DNA of 64,000 nucleotides from an uncultured Bacilli bacterium (GTDB lineage Bacteria > Bacillota_I > Bacilli_A > ML615J-28 > CAG-313): the NCBI GenBank assembly GCA_934140285.1, contig CAKPBI010000002.1, positions 1-64,000 of the forward strand, in the 5' to 3' direction. Below the pieces are notes generated by a model that searched no databases, was not told the origin of the DNA, and saw only the letters and a list, made by a program, of their open reading frames with translations. Both the position numbers and the translations under genes were made by a program. This document shows, piece by piece, positions 1 to 9,670 of this stretch. Every line of letters starts with the position of its first letter. Within the stretch, counting starts at the first letter, position 1.

Positions 1-49
1 AAGAAAAAAAGCAAGGTAAAACCTTACTATTTATCAAATATAATTTTGA

Positions 50-1981
50 GTTTTAGCATATCACTGTCAAACTCAGGAAATTATAACTTTAAATCTCAAA
101 TGTGATTCAGCAAATTCAATAATTCAATATCAAGATAAAATTATCATAGGGGGAACAAAAGATAATAATGTTTATTTAGAGTGCTATAATACAAAACTTC
201 AAGAGTTAAATGAGTTAAAACTTGATGGAGGAGGAAACGAAGAATGTAATATTCTATTTTCAAAGAATGAATACATATATATAGTAGGTACTAAAGATGG
301 ACATGTAGATAATCGTTTCTTTGAAAATGTAGGAAATAAAAATGATAAAAAATCATTTATCTTTTGTTTAGATGAAGAATTTAAAATAATTAATACTTTA
401 TATTTTAATGAGCATTCAGAAAAGGAAATAATAAGTGATATTATTTATAATGATGAAGTATTTACCATTTGTTTAACAACTAAAGAAATGACATATATAT
501 ATGATATTGATTATCAACTAAATTTAATCAATAAGCAAAATGTAAATAAAATTAAAAAATTAATAGCTACGATTAATAACAATTATATATATATATTTGA
601 AAATGATTTAAACTTTTATATTCAGTCAATAAGTAATGATAAAGAAATAACGATAAAAATAATTGAAGGCTTTTTTATTAGAGCAGAAATAATTAAAGGA
701 GAATTAAAACTATTCTATTTTAAGGATGGTTACACATATGAAAGTATAATTTCTGAATATCATATTAACCATACCAATCCTTTAATATTAGATTACTTTA
801 AAAATGATGAAAATGTAACTTCCCACTATTCCGTTGAATCATATTTTGAAAAATTAACATTTAAACTAAATGATATAACACCTTTTTTTCAAAAAGGAAT
901 GTTTGGAGAATATGAAGCAAACTATGTTAGTAAAAGAGAAAATGGGACATTGATAACATTTAAGGTCCCGTTAATTGTTCATCCATATGTAAATATTAAA
1001 AATGATGGTATATACAATAAAGGGACTAGACTGTATTTTTTTGGAAACGCTAAATTAAATAATGAACCAATCATTAATGGAACGGCATTAGAAAAAGAAG
1101 GAGAAAATATATTAGAGTTAACATCCATTAATAACCATACTTTAACATATCGATTTATCGTTGTAAATGATTATTATAAAGATGCTACTACAATTAATAT
1201 GAGTTCAGACTATGAAATGGAATATTATGATAAACTTTATATAAAACTCCCTAATAATGTTACAAAAGTATTTTTTTCTGATTTATCAGAAGGTGTCGTC
1301 ATAGAAAACGATGGTTGTAAATATTTAGAAATAAAATCCAAAAATGAAGGAACAATAACGGAATATCGTATAATTAGTCTTGAATTAGATGATCAAAGAA
1401 AAATAAATTTAGATTATCAATTTACAGTAAAAACTAAAAAGAAGGATCCAATATTCAATATTTCGGAATCAAATAATGAGGGTTTATTAAATGTTAATAT
1501 TGATGTAAATGATGAAAGTAAATGTTTAGATGATATATATGTAGAAGTATATCAAGAAGGAAAAATTAAACAAGTTGTTAATAGTTACTTCCACAATCAA
1601 AAAATAGAGATTAATAATATTGTTTCTAAAATTCCATTTAAAATATATATTAAATCAAAAGATGAAAATGGAAAGATAGTTACACTATTTACATACGAAG
1701 GAATCAACCAAAAAAATGAAGCCATTAAAATAAATCTTAATTTTTCAATCATTGAAGGAAACATAGCTAGTATAAACATAGTTATAGATCTTAGTTCAAC
1801 AAATCTAACTCATCAACAAATTCTATTGGGAAATGATATGACTCATAATTTATCTAATAAATATCAAATAGAAAAAAGTTATACATATATATATGTATCA
1901 ATTGCTCTTAGTATATTTTTAATAGGAATTCTTGTATGGATAATTTTAAAAAAAGCAAAAAAGAAAAAAGTGAATGTATAA
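50..1981 (+). CDS. Membrane-anchored surface protein, 5' part cut off and frame-disrupted
   Basis: The reading frame is open from base 50 (just after an in-frame TGA at 47-49) to the stop at 1979-1981, but contains no ATG, GTG or TTG until the ATG at 488, which has no ribosome-binding site. The codons before 488 read as ordinary protein, so 488 is unlikely to be the true start. Another frame is open from base 1 to a stop near 104, so a frameshift around 80-100 probably joins the two pieces. The visible protein is rich in beta-strand-like segments, with a possible bacterial Ig-like module near 965-1170. It ends with one hydrophobic segment (about 1890-1955) followed by a lysine-rich tail, which suggests a cell-surface protein anchored by its C-terminus. 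I do not recognise a family. An intrinsic terminator follows directly. Confidence 0.6.
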   Translation, partial: VLAYHCQTQEIITLNLKCDSANSIIQYQDKIIIGGTKDNNVYLECYNTKLQELNELKLDGGGNEECNILFSKNEYIYIVGTKDGHVDNRFFENVGNKNDKKSFIFCLDEEFKIINTLYFNEHSEKEIISDIIYNDEVFTICLTTKEMTYIYDIDYQLNLINKQNVNKIKKLIATINNNYIYIFENDLNFYIQSISNDKEITIKIIEGFFIRAEIIKGELKLFYFKDGYTYESIISEYHINHTNPLILDYFKNDENVTSHYSVESYFEKLTFKLNDITPFFQKGMFGEYEANYVSKRENGTLITFKVPLIVHPYVNIKNDGIYNKGTRLYFFGNAKLNNEPIINGTALEKEGENILELTSINNHTLTYRFIVVNDYYKDATTINMSSDYEMEYYDKLYIKLPNNVTKVFFSDLSEGVVIENDGCKYLEIKSKNEGTITEYRIISLELDDQRKINLDYQFTVKTKKKDPIFNISESNNEGLLNVNIDVNDESKCLDDIYVEVYQEGKIKQVVNSYFHNQKIEINNIVSKIPFKIYIKSKDENGKIVTLFTYEGINQKNEAIKINLNFSIIEGNIASINIVIDLSSTNLTHQQILLGNDMTHNLSNKYQIEKSYTYIYVSIALSIFLIGILVWIILKKAKKKKVNV

Positions 1982-1988
1982 TAATTGT

Positions 1989-2015
1989 GTCAAAAGGATT
2001 TCCTTTTGACTTTTT
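1989..2015 (+). terminator. Rho-independent terminator
   Basis: Perfect 9-bp stem GTCAAAAGG / CCTTTTGAC with an ATTT loop, followed by five T. It closes the surface-protein gene and separates it from dnaE. Confidence 0.85.
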
Positions 2016-2086
2016 AATTTCTTATTCTTTTGACTCGCAAAAAAATAATGATTGTGATATACTAAGATTAGAAAGAAGGTGGAATC

Positions 2087-5000
2087 TTGAGTTTTGTTAA
2101 TCTTTATTACAAATCAGAATACTCTTTATTACAAAGTTCATGTAGTTTAGATAAAACCTTCACTTTAATAAAAAAATATGGATATGATTCTCTCGCAATA
2201 ACTGATGAGGGTACGATGTATGGGGCTTTCAAATTTTATCAAAAAGCCAAAGCAAATGGAATAAAACCAATCATTGGATTCAAAGTAAAGTATGATTGTA
2301 ATGGCATACAAAGTAATATTCTACTTTATGCTATGAATAACTTTGGATATCACAATCTTATGAAAATATCTAGTTTGTATATGATAAAAGGGAAAAAAAT
2401 TGACATCAATGAATTAATGACATACAGCATTGGCATTCTTGCGGTAATCCCTTTTTCTGAATCAATTCTAAATACATATTATTTTAATAAAAATTATTCA
2501 TCAATATTTGAACACATAAATATATTAAAATCATCATTTGATCAACTATACATTGGATTATCAAAACAAACTAAAATAGAACATCAAATACTAAATGATT
2601 GCTATGAAATGTTTAGTGGCCATAATATAAATATGGTGGCACTTTCAAAAATTAGTTTTTTAGAATCTCAAGATACTGATGTATATATGACCCTTCGTTC
2701 AATAGAACAAGGCGGTGAGATGGTAAAATTAACGGAAAAAGAAACTAATGAATATATATATACACCAGAAGAGATGGAAGTATTATTTCAAGAACATCTT
2801 GATTTAATTGAAGAAACCAAAATAATAAGTGATAAATGTAATGTAACGATAGATACTGGACATTATCTCTTACCAAAATATAGTGATGAGATTGATGCAG
2901 ATAAATATTTAAAAGAATTATCATTACTTGGTTTAAGAAAAAGAATTCAACAAAATCAAATATTAGATATAACGCCATATATAAATAGGTTAAATTATGA
3001 ACTTGATACAATTAAGGAAATGGGATTCAGTGATTATTTTCTTATTGTATGGGATTACATCAAATTCGCTAAAACAAATAATATATATGTTGGACCTGGT
3101 AGAGGATCAGCTCCAGCTTCACTTGTTTGTTATAGCTTAGGTATTTCTGATGTTGATCCAATTAAATATAATATATTGTTTGAACGTTTTTTAAATAAAG
3201 AAAGAATAACGATGCCAGATATTGACACTGACTTTCCTGATGATAAAAGAGATGAAGTAATCAAATATGTCGGCAAGAAATACGGCCAAAATAGAGTAGC
3301 ACACATAGCAACATTTGGGACCTTTAAAGCTAAACTTGCTTTACGTGATGTATCAAGAGTATTTAAACTTCCGGAATTAAGATTAAAAGAAGTTTTAAAA
3401 TGTATTAATACGTATTCAATGAAAGAATTATTTGCAACTAGTTTTTCTGAAATAGTTGAAAAAGATGAAATGCTAAAAAGATTAATGGAAGATTATGATG
3501 ATATTAATCAAGTAGTAAGTATAGCGTTAAAACTAGAAGGATTACCTCGTAATGTCTCAACTCATGCGGCGGGAATAATTATTACAAAAAATGATTTAGT
3601 ACACTACACTCCTCTAGTTAATGGATTAGATGGAATATATCAAAGTCAATTTGAAGCAAGTGACTTAGAGCAATTAGGCCTTTTAAAAATGGACTTTTTA
3701 GGATTACGTAATTTAACAATAATTGATGAAACAATAAAACTTATCAAAGAAAGTGATCCCACATTTACTTTACCAAAAGAAATGAACGATCACCCCACAT
3801 TTAAAATGTTAGCAAGTGGTGATGTATCTGGAGTATTCCAACTCGAATCCCCTGGCATGAGAAAGGTATTAATGGACTTAAAGGTGAGTTCGTTTGAGGA
3901 CATAGCCCACGCTTTAGCTTTATACCGACCAGGTCCAATGGATATGATTCCTCATTTCATTAATCGAAAGTTTGGAAGAGAAAAAATAATATACCCTCAT
4001 CCTGATTTAGAACCAATTCTGAAAGAAACGTATGGTACAATTGTATACCAAGAACAAATAATGTTAATAGCAAGAAAGTTCGCAGGATATAGTTTAGGAA
4101 GAGCAGATGTCTTGAGAAGAGCTGTTTCTAAAAAGAAACTAGAAGTCTTAGAAGCAGAAAGAGAAACATTTGTCAAATCGAGTATTAATCAAGGATATTC
4201 TGAAAAAACAGCTAATGATATATATGACTATATTGTTAAGTTTGCTTCATATGGTTTTAATAAAGCTCATTCAATAGCCTATGCAAAAGTATCATATCAT
4301 ACTGCATTTCTAAAATGTCATTATCCAGCATATTATATTGCGACATTATTATCTAGCGTTATAGGTAGTGATACAGATATTAAACTATATTGTCAAGAAG
4401 CTATGAAAAGAAAAATAGATATAATCAGTCCAATGATAAATGAAAGTAAGGAAAAGTTTTGTGTAATAAACAATAAGATTTTATTTCCATTAACAGTGAT
4501 CAGAGGACTAGGAGCAGTTAAGGTAGATGAATTACTAAAAGAAAGAAATAAACAAAAGTTCCTTTCTTTTGAGGATTTTGTCAAAAGAACCGCTAATATT
4601 CTAGGGGGAACACTAATAGAAAATGTAATATATAGTGGAGCTTTAGATGAATTTGGATTAACAAAAAAAGCAATGATAGATAATTATCGTACAATTATAG
4701 ATAGAATGTCTTATGACTTTGTAACTGATTTTGTACCATGCGAGTATGACAAAGAAGAGTTTAGTTATCGTGAATTACTTGAACAAGAAAAAAATATGAT
4801 TGGTATTAATCTTAAATACAACTTTATGAATCAATACCGACATTTGTATGATCAATTTCATGCACTTCACATAAAGGATTTAGAACCCAATAAAGATGTT
4901 TGTGTTTTAGGCTTTATTCAAAAGATTAATATAATAAAAACCAAAAACAATGAAAATATGGCCTTCATCAATTTAGCAGATGATGTTGATACAATTGAAT

Positions 5001-5128
5001 TGACATTATTCCCACAAGAATATCAAAAGTATAGAGATATTGTTGTAGGTCAATTAGCAATAGTCATAGGAAGAACTCAAGTTAGAAATAAATTACAAAT
5101 AGTAGTAAAAGAAATTAGAAAGGTATAG
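2087..5128 (+). CDS. dnaE: DNA polymerase III alpha subunit, DnaE type
   Basis: Replicative or lagging-strand C-family DNA polymerase, 1013 residues. Order of parts: PHP domain (about 1-200), palm with the catalytic triad region PDIDTDF at 377-383 preceded by GPGRGSAPAS (about 336-345), fingers, helix-hairpin-helix region, and a C-terminal OB fold (about 930-1013). The PHP metal-binding positions are changed: the usual LHxHS reads LYYKS and TDHG reads TDEG, so this PHP domain should be non-catalytic. The length and missing exonuclease domain distinguish it from PolC. The start is TTG at 2087, placed 4-5 bases after AAGGTGG; there is no nearby in-frame ATG that keeps the conserved MSFV start. 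It is followed after 8 bases by a ROK kinase gene. Confidence 0.95.
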   Translation: MSFVNLYYKSEYSLLQSSCSLDKTFTLIKKYGYDSLAITDEGTMYGAFKFYQKAKANGIKPIIGFKVKYDCNGIQSNILLYAMNNFGYHNLMKISSLYMIKGKKIDINELMTYSIGILAVIPFSESILNTYYFNKNYSSIFEHINILKSSFDQLYIGLSKQTKIEHQILNDCYEMFSGHNINMVALSKISFLESQDTDVYMTLRSIEQGGEMVKLTEKETNEYIYTPEEMEVLFQEHLDLIEETKIISDKCNVTIDTGHYLLPKYSDEIDADKYLKELSLLGLRKRIQQNQILDITPYINRLNYELDTIKEMGFSDYFLIVWDYIKFAKTNNIYVGPGRGSAPASLVCYSLGISDVDPIKYNILFERFLNKERITMPDIDTDFPDDKRDEVIKYVGKKYGQNRVAHIATFGTFKAKLALRDVSRVFKLPELRLKEVLKCINTYSMKELFATSFSEIVEKDEMLKRLMEDYDDINQVVSIALKLEGLPRNVSTHAAGIIITKNDLVHYTPLVNGLDGIYQSQFEASDLEQLGLLKMDFLGLRNLTIIDETIKLIKESDPTFTLPKEMNDHPTFKMLASGDVSGVFQLESPGMRKVLMDLKVSSFEDIAHALALYRPGPMDMIPHFINRKFGREKIIYPHPDLEPILKETYGTIVYQEQIMLIARKFAGYSLGRADVLRRAVSKKKLEVLEAERETFVKSSINQGYSEKTANDIYDYIVKFASYGFNKAHSIAYAKVSYHTAFLKCHYPAYYIATLLSSVIGSDTDIKLYCQEAMKRKIDIISPMINESKEKFCVINNKILFPLTVIRGLGAVKVDELLKERNKQKFLSFEDFVKRTANILGGTLIENVIYSGALDEFGLTKKAMIDNYRTIIDRMSYDFVTDFVPCEYDKEEFSYRELLEQEKNMIGINLKYNFMNQYRHLYDQFHALHIKDLEPNKDVCVLGFIQKINIIKTKNNENMAFINLADDVDTIELTLFPQEYQKYRDIVVGQLAIVIGRTQVRNKLQIVVKEIRKV

Positions 5129-5136
5129 GTGGATTT

Positions 5137-6003
5137 ATGCAAGTATTATGTTTTGATATTGGGGGAACCGATATTAAGTATGGTATCGTAAAAGATGAAA
5201 AAATAATTGAAAAACATAAAGTTCCAACAGAAGCTCATTCATCAAGAGAATATCTAGAACAAAAATTATATAAATTAACAAAAGAGTTATTAGATAAATA
5301 TGAAGTAGATGGTGTTGGAGTTTCGTGTGCAGGTAGTGTTGATGTATCAAAAGGAATGATAATCACACCTCCAGAAGCAATACCAAATTTTAAAGATTTA
5401 AATTTTAAAAAGTTTTTTAAAGATAAGTTTAATATAGATTGTATTGCTGATAATGATGTAAACTGTTTTGGTATTGCAGAATCAATAAGTGGAGCAGGAA
5501 AAGAACATAAAAATTTCTTTATAATTACAGTTGGAACCGGTATAGGTGGTGCCATAATAATTGATGGAAAAATATGGAGAGGTATGAACTATAATGCTGG
5601 AGAAGTAGGTAGAATGTTATTACCAACCCAAAAGTTTGAATCTCTAGCTTCAGTTACAGCATTAATTAAACATGCAAGATACTTAGGATTAGATGTAAAT
5701 AATGGACTAGAAATTTTTAAGTTATATGATGAAAATAACTTTCTCGCAAAACAAGCAATTTCAAGTTTTTATCAATACTTAGCTGTAGGTATCGCTAATT
5801 TAATTTACACATTTAATCCTGAAGCGTTTATTATAGGTGGTGGAATCACTAATCGTGAAAACTTTGTTGATGAATTACAAGAATCAATCAATCACCTATT
5901 GGTAGATGGTTTTAAAAATACAGCATTAATTAAAAGAGCTTATTACAAGAATGATGGCGGCATGATGGGAGCTTATTATAACTTTGTTAAAAAAGGAGCA
6001 TAA
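5137..6003 (+). CDS. ROK family sugar kinase, probable glucokinase
   Basis: ROK-family kinase of 288 residues that would phosphorylate a hexose with ATP. The N-terminal phosphate loop DIGGTDIKYG (residues 7-16) and the second nucleotide motif VGTGIGGAIIIDG (about 132-144) are clear. The zinc-binding cysteine cluster of many ROK proteins is absent; the equivalent stretch after NAGEVGRM reads ESLASVTALI, as in the cysteine-less ROK subgroup. The gene sits in a compact run with phosphoglucomutase (2-base gap) and glucose-6-phosphate isomerase, which supports glucose as substrate, but beta-glucoside or another sugar is possible. RBS AGGTGG precedes the ATG. Confidence 0.85.
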   Translation: MQVLCFDIGGTDIKYGIVKDEKIIEKHKVPTEAHSSREYLEQKLYKLTKELLDKYEVDGVGVSCAGSVDVSKGMIITPPEAIPNFKDLNFKKFFKDKFNIDCIADNDVNCFGIAESISGAGKEHKNFFIITVGTGIGGAIIIDGKIWRGMNYNAGEVGRMLLPTQKFESLASVTALIKHARYLGLDVNNGLEIFKLYDENNFLAKQAISSFYQYLAVGIANLIYTFNPEAFIIGGGITNRENFVDELQESINHLLVDGFKNTALIKRAYYKNDGGMMGAYYNFVKKGA

Positions 6004-6005
6004 TT

Positions 6006-7712
6006 ATGGAACAATATATAATTGATAAATATAATCTTTGGAAATCTAATGAAAACTTAGATGCTGAATTAAAACAAGAAATTGAAGAAATGAGCAATAA
6101 TGAAGAAAAAATTATTGATGCATTTGGTACTGACATTGCTTTTGGTACGGGTGGCCTACGTGGTATACTTGGTGCTGGAACAAATAGAATGAATATATAT
6201 GTTGTTAGAAAAAGCACATTAGGATTTTATAGATATATGAAAAAACATTACCCTAACATTAAAAAGCAAGGTGTAATAATTTCATATGACTGTCGTAAAA
6301 ACTCTTATCTTTTTGCTCAAACTGCAGCAGAAGTAATCGCGAGCGAAGGTACTAAAGTATATATATTCTCAAGTCTTCGTTCAACTCCAGAATTAAGTTT
6401 TGGAGTAAGACACTTAAAGTGTGCAGGTGGTATAATGATTACTGCTAGTCATAATCCTCCAATTTACAATGGATATAAAGTATATGATGATGCTGGTTGT
6501 CAATTAGTACCACATCTTGCTGATGAAGTAATAAATGAAATTGAAAGCATCGATGATATGTTTAATATTCAAACCAAGAACTTTGAAGAATTAAAAGAAA
6601 AAGGTTTAATTAAAGTTATTGATAAAGAAGTTGATGATGCTTATATAGAAGCAGTAAAATCTGTAAGCGTCAACTTAGTACCATATGAAAACTTAAAAAT
6701 AGTTTACACTCCATTACATGGTACAGGAGCATCACACATGGTTAATATTCTTGAATCTAAAGGATTTAATGTTACTCCAGTTAAAGAACAAATGGTACCA
6801 GATGGTAACTTCTCAACTTTAAAATCTCCAAACCCAGAAGACCCAACTGCATTTGAGTATGCAATTAAATTAGGAAAAGAAGTAAATGCGGATATTTTAA
6901 TTGCGACTGACCCTGATGCGGACAGAATGGGAATAGCAGCAAAAAATAAACAAGGTGAATATGTACTTTTGACAGGAAATCAAACTGGTGCAATCCTTCT
7001 TGACTATCTTGCAAAATATAAACTAATGGATAAAAAGAGAGTTGTTTTCAATACAATAGTAACATCTAATCTTGCTAAAGCAATATGTGAAGATTATGAT
7101 ATGGAACTTGTACAAACTCTTACAGGATTTAAATTTATAGGCGAACAAGCAGCCAAACTTGAAAAGAGTAAAGATAAAGTTTTCTTCTTTGGATATGAAG
7201 AATCATATGGTTATGTAATAAAAGATTTTGTAAGGGATAAAGATTCTTTCCAAGCTTCACTACTTCTTGCGGAAGTTGCATCTTTCTATAAAGCCTTAGG
7301 AATGACTTTAATAGATGTATTAGAATCACTATTTAAAGAATATGGGTATTATATTGAAGGTGTACACAACATTGCACTTGCAGGAACACAAGGAAGTGCA
7401 AGAATTGAAAAAATAATGAGAACTTTCCAAGAGATGAATTTAACAGAAATTGCTGGAAAACATATCGACATTATTGAAGATTATGATAAATTAGAAAGAA
7501 AACAAAATGGTGAAGTTACTAAATTAACACTACCTCAATCATTTGTTTTAAAATATATATTTGACGATGGAGGTTGGTTTGTACTTAGACCATCAGGAAC
7601 AGAACCTAAGTTAAAGATATACATAGCTATTAAAGGACAAACTCTTGAAGAAGCTAATGAACTTGTAAAAAATTTGAAATCTGAAATTTTAACTATGATT
7701 GATAATATTTAG
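6006..7712 (+). CDS. pgcA: Phospho-sugar mutase (alpha-phosphoglucomutase)
   Basis: Interconverts glucose 1-phosphate and glucose 6-phosphate (phosphomannomutase activity is possible in this family). 568 residues, the usual length for the long Firmicutes PgcA type. Visible motifs are the phosphoserine loop TASHNP (near residue 147), the metal-binding loop DPDADRMG (near 302-309), the sugar-binding GYEESYG (near 397-403) and the phosphate-binding RPSGTEPK near the C-terminus. It starts 2 bases after the ROK kinase stop and is followed by pgi, forming a sugar-phosphate operon that would link glucose entry with nucleotide-sugar or wall precursor synthesis. Confidence 0.95.
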   Translation: MEQYIIDKYNLWKSNENLDAELKQEIEEMSNNEEKIIDAFGTDIAFGTGGLRGILGAGTNRMNIYVVRKSTLGFYRYMKKHYPNIKKQGVIISYDCRKNSYLFAQTAAEVIASEGTKVYIFSSLRSTPELSFGVRHLKCAGGIMITASHNPPIYNGYKVYDDAGCQLVPHLADEVINEIESIDDMFNIQTKNFEELKEKGLIKVIDKEVDDAYIEAVKSVSVNLVPYENLKIVYTPLHGTGASHMVNILESKGFNVTPVKEQMVPDGNFSTLKSPNPEDPTAFEYAIKLGKEVNADILIATDPDADRMGIAAKNKQGEYVLLTGNQTGAILLDYLAKYKLMDKKRVVFNTIVTSNLAKAICEDYDMELVQTLTGFKFIGEQAAKLEKSKDKVFFFGYEESYGYVIKDFVRDKDSFQASLLLAEVASFYKALGMTLIDVLESLFKEYGYYIEGVHNIALAGTQGSARIEKIMRTFQEMNLTEIAGKHIDIIEDYDKLERKQNGEVTKLTLPQSFVLKYIFDDGGWFVLRPSGTEPKLKIYIAIKGQTLEEANELVKNLKSEILTMIDNI

Positions 7713-7722
7713 GAGTAAAAAT

Positions 7723-9039
7723 ATGAGAATAAATTTAAATAACATATCAAAATTAGTATCACTTGATGCCATAAAGAATAATGAAGAAAAAACAATGTCT
7801 GCTTTTAATACTTTAATTAACAAAAGTGGTGCTGGTAATGATTTTCTTGGTTGGATTAATTATCCATATGATTTTGATAAGGAAGAATTTGAACGCATAA
7901 AAAAAGCCTCAAAATATATAATAGAAAATTCAGAAGTATTAGTTGTAATTGGTATTGGTGGATCATACCTAGGTGCTAAAGCGGTAATTGAAGCCCTACG
8001 ACCATATTATAAAAAACAAGGAGTTGAAATTGTTTTTTGTGGTAACACATTATCTTCAACATATATGGTTGAATTACTTGAATATTTAAAAGATAAATCT
8101 TTCTGTATTAACGTAATATCAAAATCTGGAACTACAACAGAACCTGCAGTAGCTTTTAGACTATGTAAAGAATTACTAGAATCAAAATATAAAGAAGAAG
8201 CTGCAAAGAGAATTTTTGCAACTACTGATAAAGAAAAGGGAGCGTTAAGAACTCTTTCCACAATTGAAGGATATGAAACATTTATTGTTCCAGATGATAT
8301 CGGTGGTAGATATTCATGGTTTACAGCAGTAGGACTACTACCAATTGCTTGTGCGGGTATTGATATTGATGAATTAATGCTTGGTGCAAAATCTGCATAT
8401 AATGAATTAACCAAAGCACCTTATATGGAAAATCCAGCATTACTATATGCATCAGTTAGAAATATGTTATATAACGATGGTAAAAAAATAGAAGTATTGG
8501 TAACATATGAACCTAAGCTTTCATTTATTAGTGAATGGTGGAAACAACTATTTGGTGAATCTGAAGGTAAAGATCATAAGGGACTATTCCCAGCAAGTTT
8601 AGTTTACTCCACAGACCTTCATTCAATGGGTCAATATATTCAAGATGGTGAAAGAATAATGTTTGAAACTGTTTTACACATAAATAAACCATCTGAAGAT
8701 TTAGTGTTAACAGAAGAAAAATCAAATCTTGATGGTTTAAACTACCTTAAAGGAAAGACTCTTGATAGTGTTAACAAACAAGCAGAACTTGGAACAATTT
8801 TAGCTCATGTTGATGGTGGAGTTCCAAACTTAGTATTAGAAGTTGAAAAAATAGATGCTTATCATATTGGATATTTATTATATTTCTTCATGTTAAGCTG
8901 TGGTGTATGTTGTTACATGACTGGAGTTAATCCATTCAATCAACCTGGAGTAGAAAGTTACAAGAAAAACATGTTTGCTTTACTTGGAAAACCAGGATAT
9001 GAAGAATTAGGAAAAGAACTAGAAAAAAGATTAAAATAA
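7723..9039 (+). CDS. pgi: Glucose-6-phosphate isomerase
   Basis: Interconverts glucose 6-phosphate and fructose 6-phosphate. 438 residues, typical of the short Bacilli form. Motifs: GIGGSYLGAK near residue 70, the sugar-phosphate loop SKSGTTTE, GGRYSWFTAVGLLP, and ESEGKDHKGLFP with the catalytic region. I chose the ATG at 7723 rather than an in-frame ATG 24 bases upstream: AGGAG at 7711-7715 is correctly placed, and the upstream codons overlap the pgcA end. Third gene of the ROK-pgcA-pgi run; a hairpin follows. Confidence 0.95.
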   Translation: MRINLNNISKLVSLDAIKNNEEKTMSAFNTLINKSGAGNDFLGWINYPYDFDKEEFERIKKASKYIIENSEVLVVIGIGGSYLGAKAVIEALRPYYKKQGVEIVFCGNTLSSTYMVELLEYLKDKSFCINVISKSGTTTEPAVAFRLCKELLESKYKEEAAKRIFATTDKEKGALRTLSTIEGYETFIVPDDIGGRYSWFTAVGLLPIACAGIDIDELMLGAKSAYNELTKAPYMENPALLYASVRNMLYNDGKKIEVLVTYEPKLSFISEWWKQLFGESEGKDHKGLFPASLVYSTDLHSMGQYIQDGERIMFETVLHINKPSEDLVLTEEKSNLDGLNYLKGKTLDSVNKQAELGTILAHVDGGVPNLVLEVEKIDAYHIGYLLYFFMLSCGVCCYMTGVNPFNQPGVESYKKNMFALLGKPGYEELGKELEKRLK

Positions 9040-9049
9040 TTAAATAGAA

Positions 9050-9079
9050 AAGAACAGCATTAGAAGTAATGTTGTTCTT
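9050..9079 (+). terminator. Hairpin terminator after pgi
   Basis: 13-bp stem AAGAACAGCATTA / TAATGTTGTTCTT with one G-U pair and a GAAG loop. The following T-tract is weak, so termination may be partial. Confidence 0.65.
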
Positions 9080-9089
9080 ATCATTCCAT

Positions 9090-9118
9090 TTGCTTTTAAA
9101 ATATTTTTAAGATATAAT
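9090..9118 (+). promoter_or_regulatory. SigA-type promoter for the zinc-ribbon gene
   Basis: TTGCTT, 17-base spacer, TATAAT, ending 22 bases before the ATG at 9141. Confidence 0.65.
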
Positions 9119-9140
9119 TTATGAAAAAGGAGTGAAAAAT

Positions 9141-9617
9141 ATGGATAATAATAAACATCAAAAAGCAAAAAAACTTTTTAAAATTTTAGGTCTTGTCATT
9201 TTTGTACTTGGGGCAATATTTGCTATAATAGGATTTGTTAGTTTCTTTTCATCATTTGGAACAGGTGAAATGCCAAGATTTTTCTTTTTTGCTTTTATTG
9301 GTTTACCAATGATAGGTGTTGGAACATCTTTACTTGTGTTTGGATTCCGTAAAGAAATCTTAACATATACTAAAAATGAATCAATTCCTGTAATTAATGA
9401 AGCAGGAGAAGAAATAGCTCCAGCTGTTTCTAGTATTACCAAAGCAGTACATGCAGGTACACAATCTATCACATGCTCATGTGGAACAGTAAATGATGCG
9501 AATAGTACATTCTGTAAAAATTGTGGAAAACCACTAAGTACTATTTGTCCTGTTTGTGGTAAAAAAATAGAGGCAGATAGTAAATTTTGCAACCATTGTG
9601 GGAATAGATTAAACTAA
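9141..9617 (+). CDS. Membrane protein with double C-terminal zinc ribbon
   Basis: 158 residues. Two hydrophobic segments (about residues 13-38 and 50-73) are followed by a linker and two zinc ribbons in tandem: CSCGTVNDANSTFCKNCG and CPVCGKKIEADSKFCNHCG, each CxC/CxxC plus CxxC. Such proteins are common in low-GC Gram-positives, but the function is not established. The ATG at 9141 is chosen over a GTG at 9132 because the GTG overlaps the AAAGGAG ribosome-binding site. It has its own promoter and is followed 53 bases later by a lipoprotein gene. Confidence 0.75.
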   Translation: MDNNKHQKAKKLFKILGLVIFVLGAIFAIIGFVSFFSSFGTGEMPRFFFFAFIGLPMIGVGTSLLVFGFRKEILTYTKNESIPVINEAGEEIAPAVSSITKAVHAGTQSITCSCGTVNDANSTFCKNCGKPLSTICPVCGKKIEADSKFCNHCGNRLN

Positions 9618-9670
9618 ATTATATTTCTAATTTTATTAATATAGTTTAAACTTACTTAAGGAGAAGAAAC

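Noticed and set aside
2030..2063. TTGACT and TATACT before dnaE as a second long-spaced promoter
   Set aside because: The 22-base spacing has no activator context; an extended -10 (TGATATACT) without -35 is the simpler reading.
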